Assembly (NCBI RefSeq): GCF_900103825.1
Contig: NZ_FNIF01000030.1
Location: 1 to 49,172, forward strand
Length of the DNA stretch: 49,172 nt
Source: Paenibacillus sp. yr247
Lineage (GTDB): Bacteria > Bacillota > Bacilli > Paenibacillales > NBRC-103111
Reading direction: 5' to 3'
Below are positions 9,341-18,691 of the stretch, in pieces. The translations under genes and the position numbers were made by a program. Numbering within the stretch: the first letter of the stretch is position 1; every line of letters begins with the position of its first letter. The notes under the pieces were generated by a model, which saw nothing but the letters and a program-made list of their open reading frames with translations, made no database searches and had not been told where the DNA came from.

Positions 9341-10454
9341 ATGCTGGAACCAGAAGTAAAACAGGACTTAAGAGAAACAGCAAAGCGACTAACCGAATTA
9401 CGGGGGTCTCTTTGACTTAGATCATAAGCTTGAAGCAATCGGAGATTTTGAGGAAAAAATGGGGGCGCCTGACTTCTGGGACGATAATGATCGTGCCCAG
9501 AAGACTATCGCGGATCTCAACGCTATCAAGAGTGTCGTGGATCAGTTCCAAGGCTTTTCGAACGAGTTTGACGACCTGCAGGTCATGGTCGAGCTCGAGG
9601 AAGAGGAAAGCGACGCCAGCTTAGCGGCCGATATTGAATCCGGCATTGCTGCATTAAAGAAGAAGCTCGAATCCTTCGAGCTTGGCTTACTGCTCAATCA
9701 GCCGTATGACCGGCTGAATGCGATCTTGGAGCTGCATCCCGGAGCGGGCGGCACCGAGTCGCAGGACTGGGCGGAGATGCTGCTGCGCATGTACCGCCGC
9801 TGGGCGGAGAAGCACGGCTACAAAGTCGAGGTTCTCGACTATTTGCCCGGCGACGAAGCCGGCGTGAAGAGTGTCACGCTGCTGATTTCTGGCTTCAACG
9901 CCTACGGCTACTTGAAGGCGGAGAAGGGCGTACATCGACTCGTGCGCATCTCGCCGTTCGACGCCTCGGGCAGACGTCACACGTCTTTCGTGTCGTGCGA
10001 CATCATGCCGGAGATCGAGGATGATACGGACGTGGGAGAGATTCGCTCCGAGGATCTCAAAATCGACACGTACCGCGCGAGCGGCGCCGGCGGTCAACAC
10101 ATCAACACCACGGATTCGGCTGTGCGGATTACGCACATACCAACGGGTGTCGTGGTGAGCTGTCAGCAAGAACGCTCGCAGATTAAGAACCGCGAGAAAG
10201 CGATGAAGATGCTCCGATCCAAGCTCTACGAGCGGAAGATCGAAGAGCAGCTGAAGCATCTCGCAGAGATTCGCGGCGAGCAGTCTGACATTGCCTGGGG
10301 CAGCCAGATTCGTTCTTATGTGTTTCATCCCTACAGCATGGTTAAAGATCACAGAACTTTAGCGGAGACAGGTAATGTAGGTGCGGTAATGGACGGAGAT
10401 CTCGATACGTTCATTGATGCTTATCTACGTCATCAGATTCGTAAGCCGGAATAG
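9341..10454 (+). CDS. prfB: Peptide chain release factor 2, with programmed +1 frameshift
   Basis: This factor recognises UGA and UAA stop codons and releases the finished peptide. Translation from the ATG at 9341 meets an in-frame TGA at 9413-9415 after 24 codons. A +1 shift at CTT-T-GAC (skipping 9413) continues in the frame that ends at 10454, giving about 370 residues, the normal RF2 size. The shift site reads GGGGGTCTCTTTGAC: a G-rich SD-like stretch 3 bases before CTT. The codon-recognition tripeptide SPF is in RISPFDASG and the catalytic GGQ is in [14 protein letters not shown]2 regulates its own level through this UGA. The middle of the gene is noticeably GC-rich. It should not be annotated from the internal ATG at 9459. 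Confidence 0.97.
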
Positions 10455-10482
10455 ACACGCATACATGGAGCAATTGACGTTC

Positions 10483-10513
10483 ATCCTACACCTACAAGGT
10501 GTAGGATTTTTTG
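10483..10513 (+). terminator. Terminator of prfB
   Basis: ATCCTACACCT (10483-10493) and AGGTGTAGGAT (10497-10507) form a perfect 11-bp stem with a 3-base loop, followed by T residues. Confidence 0.85.
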
Positions 10514-10534
10514 TGAGAGGAGGGTCTTTCTTTC

Positions 10535-11404
10535 GTGCCCAGAAGAGAACCGCGTATACGGATAGGAAGTCCTGCACATACCGTATTTGAATATATTTTG
10601 ATGCTGATCGGTTCGCTGATTATGGCGGCTAGTTTTAATTGTTTTTTGAACCCGAATCAAATAGCCACGGGTGGGGTTTCAGGTATTTCCACGATCGTAC
10701 AGCATTTGACGGGTCTGAGTCCAGCGATCACACAGTGGGCCCTGAACATTCCGATTTTCCTTTTAGCCCTATGGCTGCTAGGTGGACAATTCGGGGTAAA
10801 GGCCGCGGTCGGATCGGTCGTATTTCCACTGTGTGTACTCCTAACAAGCCATTTAGGTATTCCTACTCAAAATCCCTTGCTTGCATCTGTGTATGGCGGC
10901 ATAGGCGTTGGGCTTGGACTTGGCATCGTCTTCCGAGGACGCGGCTCGACAGGCGGACTTGGATTGGCCGCGCAAATGTTACATAAATACACAGGCTTAA
11001 GTTTAGGCTTCTCGGTTGCGGTTTTTGATGGTTTGGTGATCGTAAGCTCAGCGCTGGTGTTCACACCAGAGAATGCGCTGTACGGGCTGATCGGGTTATT
11101 TGTCACCACGAAAACGATAGATGTCGTTCAGCTCGGCTTCAACTATGCTAAAGTGGCCTTCATCATTTCCGATCATCAGGATGCGATTCGTAAAGCGATT
11201 TTATATGATTTGGATCGTGGACTTACGGAGCTTAATGGGTCCGGAGGATATACAGGGGAGTCGAGAACGGTCATGATGGTCGTTGTGAAACAGAATGAAG
11301 TTAGTCGATTGAAAGCTTTAGTGCAGTCTGTAGACCCGCAGGCTTTTGTTATTTTGAGCGAAACGAATGAGGTATTAGGAGAAGGCTTTAAGAAACATGC
11401 ATAG
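10535..11404 (+). CDS. YitT-family membrane protein (DUF161 + DUF2179)
   Basis: The protein has 289 residues, starting at a GTG preceded by GAGGAGGG. The N-terminal ~200 residues hold about five hydrophobic membrane segments with the family motif NCFLNPNQIATGGVSGI near the start and GRGSTGGLGLAAQ in the middle. The C-terminal ~80 residues are the soluble DUF2179 domain (AFIISDHQDAIRKAILYDLDRG...). The family is broad in Bacillales and its biochemical role is not settled. It lies between two terminator-like hairpins, so it is probably transcribed alone. Confidence 0.88.
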   Translation: MPRREPRIRIGSPAHTVFEYILMLIGSLIMAASFNCFLNPNQIATGGVSGISTIVQHLTGLSPAITQWALNIPIFLLALWLLGGQFGVKAAVGSVVFPLCVLLTSHLGIPTQNPLLASVYGGIGVGLGLGIVFRGRGSTGGLGLAAQMLHKYTGLSLGFSVAVFDGLVIVSSALVFTPENALYGLIGLFVTTKTIDVVQLGFNYAKVAFIISDHQDAIRKAILYDLDRGLTELNGSGGYTGESRTVMMVVVKQNEVSRLKALVQSVDPQAFVILSETNEVLGEGFKKHA

Positions 11405-11453
11405 AGAAAGACTGTGACGAAGCAGAATTGTGTTTGTAAAAAGTAGAAAAGAT

Positions 11454-11476
11454 TGGCGCACTCAGGTGCGTCTTTT
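11454..11476 (+). terminator. Weak terminator after the YitT-family gene
   Basis: A short stem, GGCGCA with TGCGTC (one G-U pair) around a 6-base loop, is followed by TTTTTG. It is short and should be treated as probable only. Confidence 0.5.
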
Positions 11477-11507
11477 TGTTTGTAACCTGGTAAATGCCTG
11501 AGACCGT

Positions 11508-11556
11508 TGTGGGCAAATTGTGGATAAGTTGTGGATAAGCTAACTGCTTACCCACA
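11508..11556. promoter_or_regulatory. Second group of DnaA-box-like sites, upstream of argC
   Basis: Two perfect TGTGGATAA boxes lie at 11519-11527 and 11530-11538, exactly 11 bases apart. A degenerate TGTGGGCAA lies 11 bases before them (11508-11516), and a TTACCCACA in the other orientation is at 11548-11556. One-turn spacing suggests cooperative binding. Between here and the argC promoter (11557-11829) is AT-rich sequence in which I see no gene. Confidence 0.55.
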
Positions 11557-11829
11557 TTCGTCAAAAATGGGCAGGAACAGAGATACAAAATTTGCTTGTA
11601 TGACGTGCAGTTTGGGATAATAGATTAGTGATATTTGCTCAGAAGGGTATTCGAATAAAATGGTTTTTTTTTATGCACATGTAACGATTATTCGATGCAT
11701 ATTATGTATACTTCTGGTCAAATGACATGGACATATAGGAGAAAAGGCCCGTCTTTCTCTACATGAAAAATCCTTGAAACGCCGTGCTGGTATGCAATTT
11801 TACCATGAAAAAGTGCATAAAAAAATTCA

Positions 11830-11864
11830 TTGAATTATTATGTATACGACTGTATAATAATACA
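11830..11864 (+). promoter_or_regulatory. argC promoter with two ArgR/AhrC-type operator boxes
   Basis: A -35 TTGAAT (11830-11835), a 17-base spacer and a perfect -10 TATAAT (11853-11858) form a strong promoter. TGAATTATTATGTA (11831-11844) and the palindromic TGTATAATAATACA (11851-11864) both match the 14-base ArgR core (TGAAT-N4-ATTCA-like). They are 20 bases apart, and each covers one promoter element. Bound repressor with arginine would block the polymerase directly. Confidence 0.65.
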
Positions 11865-11895
11865 TATATTTTGAGGACGTCTGGGGGAAATTCAA

Positions 11896-12945
11896 ATGAG
11901 TCATGGCGTTAGAGCGGCTATTATTGGGGCCACGGGTTATGGTGGTGCGGAGTTGATTCGTCTATTGCAGGCGCATCCGTTGGTTCAAATCACTTCGGTG
12001 ATCTCTACTTCTAATGCGGGAGCGCCGCTTGCGGAGCATTTTCCACATTTGCAGGAAGTGGTTGTGGATATTCTGGATGTACTTGATGTTGAATTGATCG
12101 CAAGCAAAGCAGACGTGGTATTCTTAGCGACACCTGCCGGTGTGAGTGCAGAACTTTCACCGAAGCTATTGGCAGCTGGGCTGAAGGTCATTGATATTTC
12201 TGGGGATCTAAGGCTTAAATCGGGTGCGGACTATGAAAAATGGTATAAAAAGCCGGCAGCTTCTGAGGAAGCATTGGCGCAATCGATTTATGGTTTGTCC
12301 GAAGTATTCGGCGACGAAGTGAAGGGCAGCGATTTAATCGCTAATCCAGGCTGTTATCCGACTGCTACGCTGCTCGGTCTAATACCTGCCGTTCAAGCAG
12401 GCTGGATTGATCCATCGACGATTATTATTGATGCCAAATCGGGTGTATCCGGAGCAGGACGCAGCGTCAATCTAGGTGTGCACTACGCGGAAGTGAATGA
12501 AAATCTTACGGCATATAAAGTGAATAAGCATCAACATATTCCGGAAATAGAGCAGGCGCTCAGCCGCATTGCGGGTAAGCCAGTTGTGACAACGTTCACG
12601 ACACACCTCGTGCCGATGACGCGCGGTATTATGTCCACGATGTATGCAACTGTGAATGGTGAGCACACCGAAGCGGATTTCATTGAGTTGTACCGTCAGT
12701 TTTATGAAGGGCGTAAGTTTGTACGGATTCGTCAAAATGGGAAGCTCCCTTCGACGAAGGAAGTATACGGCTCCAATTACTGCGATATCGGCTTTGCGGT
12801 GGATGAGCGGACAGGGCGTGTAACTATCGTTTCCGTTATTGATAATGTGGTTAAAGGCGCTGCTGGTCAGGCCATTCAGAATTTGAATATCATGCTAGGC
12901 TGGGACGAAACGACAGGGCTGTTGTTCGCACCCGTGTATCCATAA
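11896..12945 (+). CDS. argC: N-acetyl-gamma-glutamyl-phosphate reductase
   Basis: This is the third step from glutamate to ornithine: NADPH-dependent reduction of N-acetylglutamyl phosphate to the semialdehyde. The product has 349 residues. The N-terminal nucleotide-binding loop is AAIIGATGYGGAELIRLL. The catalytic Cys is in NPGCYPTATLLG, and the substrate-binding region HQHIPEIEQAL follows. The ATG at 11896 has a GGGGG ribosome site. It is the first gene of the arg run, and argJ starts 30 bases after its stop. Confidence 0.97.
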   Translation: MSHGVRAAIIGATGYGGAELIRLLQAHPLVQITSVISTSNAGAPLAEHFPHLQEVVVDILDVLDVELIASKADVVFLATPAGVSAELSPKLLAAGLKVIDISGDLRLKSGADYEKWYKKPAASEEALAQSIYGLSEVFGDEVKGSDLIANPGCYPTATLLGLIPAVQAGWIDPSTIIIDAKSGVSGAGRSVNLGVHYAEVNENLTAYKVNKHQHIPEIEQALSRIAGKPVVTTFTTHLVPMTRGIMSTMYATVNGEHTEADFIELYRQFYEGRKFVRIRQNGKLPSTKEVYGSNYCDIGFAVDERTGRVTIVSVIDNVVKGAAGQAIQNLNIMLGWDETTGLLFAPVYP

Positions 12946-12975
12946 CGAGAAGATGAGGACAGGTGAAGGTCGAAC

Positions 12976-14202
12976 ATGCTGGATCAAGTGAGTTTTACTG
13001 TCGTGCCAGAGGGCACAGTAACGACGCCGAAAGGCTTTCGTGCAGGCGGTCTGCACTGTGGATTAAAGAAGACGGAGCGCTACGATCTAGGCGCAATCGT
13101 CTGTGATGTACCTGCGGCAGCGGCGGGTGTGTACACGCTGAACGCGTTCCAAGCGGCACCGCTGCGCGTGACGCAGGAAAGCATCGCTCAAGGCGGCAAG
13201 CTGCAGGCGATGATCGTCAACAGCGGCAACGCGAACGCGTGTACCGGCCAGCAGGGCGAGGACGACGCGCGCGCGATGCGTGCTGCAAGTGCGAAGGCGT
13301 TAGGCGTGGCGGAGCATCACGTCGGCGTTACGAGCACGGGCGTCATCGGCGAGCTTCTGCCGATGGGTAAGGTTTTGAGAGGCATCGAGCAGCTGCCGCT
13401 CAGAGTGAAAGCAGACGGCGGAGACGATTTCTGCCAGGCGATCCTGACAACGGATCTCATGCAGAAAATGACGTGTGTCCGTCTTGTGGTTGGCGGCAAG
13501 GAGGTTCACATTGCCGGGGCAGCGAAGGGTTCGGGGATGATTCACCCGAACATGGCGACGATGCTCGGTTTCATGACAACCGATGCTCCGATTGAGAGCG
13601 AACACCTGCAGCAGCTGCTGAGCAGGATCACGGATAATACGTTCAACATGATCACTGTTGACGGGGATACGAGCACCAACGACATGGTCGTGGTGATGGC
13701 AAGCGGGCTGGCCGGCGGCGAAGCTTTGAATCCGGAGCATCCGGATTGGGAAGCGTTCGCGGCAGGGTTCCAGTACGTTGGCGAGTACCTCGCCAAGGCG
13801 ATTGCGCGCGACGGCGAGGGCGCGACGAAGCTGATCGAGACGACGGTGATCGGCGCGGAAAGCGATGAAGCGGCTCGCAAGATCGTGAAGTCGATCATTG
13901 GCTCTAGCCTGGTCAAGTCCGCCGTATACGGCGCAGATGCGAACTGGGGTCGGATCATCGCGGCTGTCGGTTACTCAGGGCAGCCGGTGAATGTGAACAC
14001 CGTCGATATTCGTTTAGGCGATATCGCAGTGTTAGAGCAGTCGCGTCCGGTGAAGTTCGACGAGGAAGCGGCGCTTGCGTATTTGAAAACAGACACGATT
14101 CAAATTCATGTGAATTTACATATGGGCGCTGGCCAGGCAACGGGCTGGGGCTGCGATTTAACATATGACTATGTGCGGATCAATGCGGCTTATCGGACTT
14201 AG
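12976..14202 (+). CDS. argJ: Bifunctional ornithine acetyltransferase / N-acetylglutamate synthase
   Basis: ArgJ moves the acetyl group from acetylornithine to glutamate, so it makes ornithine and recycles the acetyl group. The bifunctional form can also use acetyl-CoA for the first step. The product has 408 residues. It is made as a precursor that cuts itself before the nucleophile Thr in the motif HPNMATMLGF (here KGSGMIHPNMAT), giving alpha and beta chains. Upstream, NSGNANACTG is the substrate-binding motif. The gene is markedly GC-rich compared with argC. With no argA or argE in the window, it provides the cyclic route. Whether it is bifunctional cannot be told from sequence alone. Confidence 0.96.
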   Translation: MLDQVSFTVVPEGTVTTPKGFRAGGLHCGLKKTERYDLGAIVCDVPAAAAGVYTLNAFQAAPLRVTQESIAQGGKLQAMIVNSGNANACTGQQGEDDARAMRAASAKALGVAEHHVGVTSTGVIGELLPMGKVLRGIEQLPLRVKADGGDDFCQAILTTDLMQKMTCVRLVVGGKEVHIAGAAKGSGMIHPNMATMLGFMTTDAPIESEHLQQLLSRITDNTFNMITVDGDTSTNDMVVVMASGLAGGEALNPEHPDWEAFAAGFQYVGEYLAKAIARDGEGATKLIETTVIGAESDEAARKIVKSIIGSSLVKSAVYGADANWGRIIAAVGYSGQPVNVNTVDIRLGDIAVLEQSRPVKFDEEAALAYLKTDTIQIHVNLHMGAGQATGWGCDLTYDYVRINAAYRT

Positions 14203-14247
14203 GTTTGTTTTAGCTAGCACATAAGGACGCAAAGGGGAACAGAAGCA

Positions 14248-15039
14248 GTGAAGAACAAATGCTTTGTGATGAAATGCGGCGGAAGCACGCTGGCGGCGTT
14301 ACCGATTAGTTTCTTTGAAGATATGCGTCAGCTTCAGGATGAGGGTATTGTAACTGTCATCGTGCACGGCGGAGGTCCTGCCATTTCGGAGACGCTTGGA
14401 AAGCTCGGGATTGAGTCCTGTTTCGTAAACGGCCTGCGTGTGACGAATGAAGCGGTGCTCGACGTTGTGGAAATGGTGCTTTCCGGCCAGATCAACAAAG
14501 AGATCGTACGCCGGATTCAGTTAACAGGCGCAGCAGCGCTTGGATTGTCCGGTGTAGATGGACATTTGATTGAAGCGAAGCCAGTGGCGAATAGCCATGA
14601 GGTTGGCCTTGTTGGTGATGTTACGAAAGTGAACGCTGAGCTGATTCAAGGCATCGTAAGCATGGGCTACATCCCAGTGATCGCACCCGTTGGACTTGGC
14701 GCCGACGGCGGCCAGCGTTACAACATTAATGCGGATACAGCAGCAGGAGCCGTTGCCTCTCACCTTGGTGTGGAACAGATGGTTGTGGTCACGGATGTTC
14801 CCGGTATTATGAAAACAGTGGATGGCGAGAAGCGGGTGCTTCCTGTTGTCAGCGTGGCAGAGATTGAAGAGATGATCGCGAGCGGAGACATTTACGGGGG
14901 TATGATTCCGAAGGTTCGAGCAGCGATTGCTTGCATACAAGGCAGGGTCCAAGAAGTTGTCATCGTTAACGGCTCTGAGCCGAATGTGCTGAGCAAAGTG
15001 CTGAAGGGCACGGATATTGGCACACGGATTGTTCGTTAA
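14248..15039 (+). CDS. argB: Acetylglutamate kinase
   Basis: This kinase phosphorylates N-acetylglutamate with ATP, the second step and often the feedback control point. The product has 263 residues, starting at a GTG after AAGGGGAA. It shows the kinase Gly-rich stretch KCGGSTL near the N terminus, IVHGGGPAISETLGKLGI for substrate and ATP binding, GLSGVDGHLI and NINADTAAGAVA. The short N terminus, without the extra helix of arginine-inhibited hexameric enzymes, suggests an E. coli-like, arginine-insensitive dimer; this is an inference. Confidence 0.95.
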   Translation: MKNKCFVMKCGGSTLAALPISFFEDMRQLQDEGIVTVIVHGGGPAISETLGKLGIESCFVNGLRVTNEAVLDVVEMVLSGQINKEIVRRIQLTGAAALGLSGVDGHLIEAKPVANSHEVGLVGDVTKVNAELIQGIVSMGYIPVIAPVGLGADGGQRYNINADTAAGAVASHLGVEQMVVVTDVPGIMKTVDGEKRVLPVVSVAEIEEMIASGDIYGGMIPKVRAAIACIQGRVQEVVIVNGSEPNVLSKVLKGTDIGTRIVR

Positions 15040-15154
15040 AATGTGGTAAAAATTCTTATTGCACTCATTTTTAGCTGCAGCGATATGTCTTTATTTAGCT
15101 TGGCACAAGTTTGAACTTATGGGTTGAACAACAAACTTTAAGGAGGGAATGTAC

Positions 15155-16351
15155 ATGACTGAAACAGGAAAAAGCTCGTTATTTCCAACCTATGCAAGAT
15201 ATCCAATCACACTAGTGAAGGGTGAGGGCAGCCGACTTTGGGATGATACAGGCAAGGAATACATCGACTTGATGAGCGGGATCGCGGTAACGAACCTCGG
15301 GCACGCGCCTCAAGCGGTGAAGGAGAAGTTGATTGAACAGCTCGATCAAGTATGGCATGTAAGCAATCTTTTCCATATTCCGAATCAGGAGAAACTGGCA
15401 ACCCTACTCACAGATAATAGCTGTGCAGACGCGGTATTCTTCTGTTCCACAGGTGCGGAAGCGAATGAGGCTGCAATTAAGCTGGCACGTCGCTATAACC
15501 AGAAGGTTTTGAACAATGGTCGGTACGAGATTATTACGTTCAACATGTCGTTCCACGGACGTACGCTGGCGACATTGACAGCTACAGGGCAGGATAAAGT
15601 GAAGGAAGGCTTCCATCCGCTTCCTGGCGGCTTCGTCTATGCGCCTTATAACAATTTCGAGGCTGTCCGCAGTCTCGTAAATGAGCACACCTGTGCCATC
15701 ATGCTGGAAATGGTGCAAGGGGAAGGCGGCGTACTGCCGGCTGATCCGGAGTTCGTGAAACAAATTGCAGAGCTGTGCAAGCAAGAGAACCTGCTTTTGA
15801 TTGTGGATGAAATCCAGACGGGCATGGGACGTACGGGTAAGCTTTTTGCCTATGAGCATTATGGAGTAGAGCCGGATATTTTCACTTTGGCCAAAGGTCT
15901 TGGTGGAGGGTTTCCGATCGGTGCTATGTTAGGCAAAGCGTTCTTGGCTGAAGCATTCAGTGCTGGAAGTCATGGTTCAACCTTTGGTGGAACGCCGATA
16001 GCTACGGCTGCAGGTTATGCGGCAGTGGATACGATTATCACAAATAAACTGCCAGAGCGCGCTGCGGAATTAGGCGCATACACAGTGAAGAAGCTGGAAA
16101 GCAAGCTTGCAGGCAACCCGCTTATCAGCAATATTCGCGGCATTGGTCTCCTCATCGGGATCGAATGCACACAGCCAGCAGGTGAAATCATTAGTGAAAT
16201 TCATAAGCAAGGTGTACTCGTGATTCCGGCAGGGCCGAACGTTATTCGTCTGGTGCCCGCCTTGACCATACCGCAAGAAGATTTAGATCAAGCCCTAGAC
16301 GTGGTGTGCAGTGTCCTCTCGCAGAAGGCATCAACCATCAGCAGCGTCTAA
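15155..16351 (+). CDS. argD: Acetylornithine aminotransferase
   Basis: This PLP-dependent class III aminotransferase converts N-acetylglutamate semialdehyde to acetylornithine. The product has 398 residues. The ATG at 15155 is preferred over 15149 because it sits 8 bases after AAGGAGG. Visible motifs are CSTGAEANEAAIKLAR (phosphate binding), FHGRTLATLTATGQ, LLIVDEIQTGMGRTGK and the PLP lysine in TLAKGLGGGFPIGAM. A 115-base gap precedes it, the longest within the arg run, and could hold an internal promoter, though none is convincing. Confidence 0.96.
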   Translation: MTETGKSSLFPTYARYPITLVKGEGSRLWDDTGKEYIDLMSGIAVTNLGHAPQAVKEKLIEQLDQVWHVSNLFHIPNQEKLATLLTDNSCADAVFFCSTGAEANEAAIKLARRYNQKVLNNGRYEIITFNMSFHGRTLATLTATGQDKVKEGFHPLPGGFVYAPYNNFEAVRSLVNEHTCAIMLEMVQGEGGVLPADPEFVKQIAELCKQENLLLIVDEIQTGMGRTGKLFAYEHYGVEPDIFTLAKGLGGGFPIGAMLGKAFLAEAFSAGSHGSTFGGTPIATAAGYAAVDTIITNKLPERAAELGAYTVKKLESKLAGNPLISNIRGIGLLIGIECTQPAGEIISEIHKQGVLVIPAGPNVIRLVPALTIPQEDLDQALDVVCSVLSQKASTISSV

Positions 16352-16381
16352 TAAAAGTTCCGTTTAGAGAGGTTGGATAAA

Positions 16382-17341
16382 ATGAATATGGCTGTACAGG
16401 AAGAACTGGCTGCCCAGTTGAAGGGCAAGGATTTTCTTGCTTTGGTTGATTATACATCGGAAGAAATCGAATATTTGATTCACTATGGGATTGAGCTTAA
16501 GCGTAAGCAGAAAGCCAGAGAGCCTCATGCTGTGCTCGCTGGTAAGACGCTTGGGATGATTTTCGAGAAATCCTCGACGCGTACGCGTGTCTCTTTTGAA
16601 GTCGGAATGTACCAGCTAGGAGGTCAGGCGCTCTTCTTGAGCAAAAATGACCTTCAGCTTGGACGCGGGGAAACGGTTTGGGATACTGCACAAACACTGT
16701 CCCGTTACCTTGACGGCATTATGATTCGTACGTACGAACACCGCAAAGTGATTGACCTTGCACGCGGATCAACGGTTCCGGTTATTAACGGACTAACGGA
16801 TTATGCACACCCTTGTCAGGTTATGGCTGATTATCTGACGGTTCTTGAGAAAAAAGGACGTTTGAAAGGGATCAAAGTGGCTTATATCGGGGATGGCAAC
16901 AATATGGTGCATTCCCTTATGATGGGTGCGAGCAAATTGGGTATGAACTTCGCGATTGCATCGCCAGAAGGTTATGATCCAGATAAGGAAGCCATTCAGA
17001 CTTCCAAGGAAAATGCTGCACAATCAGGCGGCAGCATTCTTCTGACTCGCGATCCACGCGAAGCGATTGAAAATGCGGACATCGTTTACACGGACGTATG
17101 GGCAAGCATGGGCTTTGAGGCGGAGCAGCAGGAGCGGGAGATTGCTTTCAAGAACTTTCAAATCAACGAGGAACTTGTGAAGTACGCCAAATCAGATTAC
17201 TTGTTCATGCACTGCTTGCCTGCACACCGCGGGGAAGAAGTGAGCGAGGGCGTCATCGACGGCGCACATTCCATCATTTTCGACCAAGCAGAGAATCGTC
17301 TTCATGCGCAAAAGGCTATCATGGCCGCGACAATGATATAA
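16382..17341 (+). CDS. argF: Ornithine carbamoyltransferase
   Basis: This enzyme joins carbamoyl phosphate and ornithine to give citrulline. The product has 319 residues from the ATG at 16382, 9 bases after AGAGG; a TTG at 16373 overlaps the ribosome site. Motifs: carbamoyl-phosphate loop [21 protein letters not shown], and the catalytic/ornithine-binding [13 protein letters not shown]. It lies in line with argCJBD and argGH. No carbamoyl-phosphate synthetase genes lie alongside, unlike the Bacillus argCJBD-carAB-argF order. Confidence 0.96.
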   Translation: MNMAVQEELAAQLKGKDFLALVDYTSEEIEYLIHYGIELKRKQKAREPHAVLAGKTLGMIFEKSSTRTRVSFEVGMYQLGGQALFLSKNDLQLGRGETVWDTAQTLSRYLDGIMIRTYEHRKVIDLARGSTVPVINGLTDYAHPCQVMADYLTVLEKKGRLKGIKVAYIGDGNNMVHSLMMGASKLGMNFAIASPEGYDPDKEAIQTSKENAAQSGGSILLTRDPREAIENADIVYTDVWASMGFEAEQQEREIAFKNFQINEELVKYAKSDYLFMHCLPAHRGEEVSEGVIDGAHSIIFDQAENRLHAQKAIMAATMI

Positions 17342-17375
17342 ATTAGCAGATATAGAAACGGAGAGATTAGTAATC

Positions 17376-18614
17376 ATGGCTAAGGAAAAAATCGTACTCG
17401 CTTATTCCGGCGGATTGGATACATCGGTTATTTTGAAATGGCTCAAGGAGACCTACGACGCCGAAATTATTGCTTTCACAGCGGATATCGGGCAAAAGGA
17501 AGAGCTGGACGGTCTGGAGGAAAAAGCGCTCCAAACCGGCGCATCCAAGATCTACATCGACGACCTGCGCGAAGAGTTCGCGAAGGATTTCATTAACCCG
17601 ATGTTCCAAGCGGGTGCTCTGTATGAAGGGCAATACCTGCTCGGAACGAGCATTGCGCGCCCGCTCATCGCGAAGCGCATGGTCGAAATCGCTCGCGCGG
17701 AAGGCGCAACAGCGATTGCGCACGGCGCAACCGGCAAAGGAAATGACCAAGTGCGCTTCGAACTAACAGCAGCGGCGCTCGCGCCTGAGCTGTCCGTGAT
17801 CGCGCCTTGGCGTCTAGAAGAATTCCGCGAGCAGTTCCCGGGTCGCGCAGAAATGATCGCATATGCCGAGAAACACGGCATTCCGGTTACAGCATCGGCA
17901 GCGAAGCCGTATTCGACGGACCGCAATCTGCTGCACATTTCCTTCGAGAGCGGCATGCTGGAAGATCCTTGGTTCGACGCTGCAGCAGACGAGAACAAAG
18001 GCATGTACGTATTGAGCGTAGCTCCGGAAGATGCTCCGGATCAAGCGGAATACATCGAGCTTGAGTTTGAAAAAGGCGACTGTGTTGCCATAAATGGTCA
18101 GAAGCTGTCCCCTCTGCAGGTTATGGAAACCTTGAATGAAATCGGCGGCAAGCACGGTATTGGCCGCGTGGACATGGTCGAGAACCGCTTCGTCGGCATG
18201 AAGAGCCGCGGCGTGTACGAAACACCTGGCGGAACGATCCTCTTCACCGCTCACCGTAAAATGGAATCCCTCACGATGGACCGCGATGTGATGCACCTTC
18301 GTGATTCCCTCATTACAAAATACGCGACACTTGTATATAACGGCTTCTGGTTCGCACCTGAGCGTTTGGCGATTCAAGCGCTTGTGGGAGAAAGCCAAAA
18401 GAATGTAACAGGTACAGTGCGCTTGAAATTGTACAAAGGCAACGTGATGGGTGCTGGTGTGAAAAGTCCAGTATCCTTGTATAATCCGGATATCGCTACG
18501 ATGGAAGCAGATCCGACGAAAGCTTACGACCAAGGGGATGCAACTGGATTCATCCGCTTGAACGCGCTTCGTCTAAAAGTGTCTTCCGGCGTGGAACAAA
18601 ACGCAAAGAAGTAA
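17376..18614 (+). CDS. argG: Argininosuccinate synthase
   Basis: This enzyme condenses citrulline and aspartate with ATP hydrolysis to AMP. The product has 412 residues. The ATP pyrophosphatase P-loop is [17 protein letters not shown] at the start. [15 protein letters not shown] and [11 protein letters not shown] are the conserved citrulline and aspartate-binding stretches. It follows argF by 34 bases. After its stop there is a stable hairpin before argH. Confidence 0.97.
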   Translation: MAKEKIVLAYSGGLDTSVILKWLKETYDAEIIAFTADIGQKEELDGLEEKALQTGASKIYIDDLREEFAKDFINPMFQAGALYEGQYLLGTSIARPLIAKRMVEIARAEGATAIAHGATGKGNDQVRFELTAAALAPELSVIAPWRLEEFREQFPGRAEMIAYAEKHGIPVTASAAKPYSTDRNLLHISFESGMLEDPWFDAAADENKGMYVLSVAPEDAPDQAEYIELEFEKGDCVAINGQKLSPLQVMETLNEIGGKHGIGRVDMVENRFVGMKSRGVYETPGGTILFTAHRKMESLTMDRDVMHLRDSLITKYATLVYNGFWFAPERLAIQALVGESQKNVTGTVRLKLYKGNVMGAGVKSPVSLYNPDIATMEADPTKAYDQGDATGFIRLNALRLKVSSGVEQNAKK

Positions 18615-18636
18615 TTCCATAATAGGCTGTGAACCG

Positions 18637-18658
18637 GGCTTTCCCTCCGTGGAAAGCC
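18637..18658 (+). other. Intercistronic stem-loop between argG and argH
   Basis: GGCTTTCC (18637-18644) and GGAAAGCC (18651-18658) form a perfect 8-bp stem around a 6-base loop. It is followed by TTTGGGC rather than a real T run, so it is more likely a partial terminator or an mRNA-stability element that lowers or protects one part of the arg transcript. Confidence 0.5.
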
Positions 18659-18691
18659 TTTGGGCTGTAAACATGAGAGGGGTAGTGCGCC

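Noticed and set aside
8377..9438. Long minus-strand frame of 353 codons opposite secA and the start of prfB
   Set aside because: It is antisense to the highly conserved 3' half of secA and has no ribosome site or recognisable domain; it is a by-product of secA codon use.
9687..10352. Minus-strand frame of 221 codons in prfB
   Set aside because: It lies fully within the conserved RF2 coding region, in its GC-rich part where stops are rare by chance.
15040..15154. T-box or riboswitch in the argB-argD gap
   Set aside because: No T-box core (AGGGTGG-like), no terminator/antiterminator pair and no known aptamer motif; only 115 bases.
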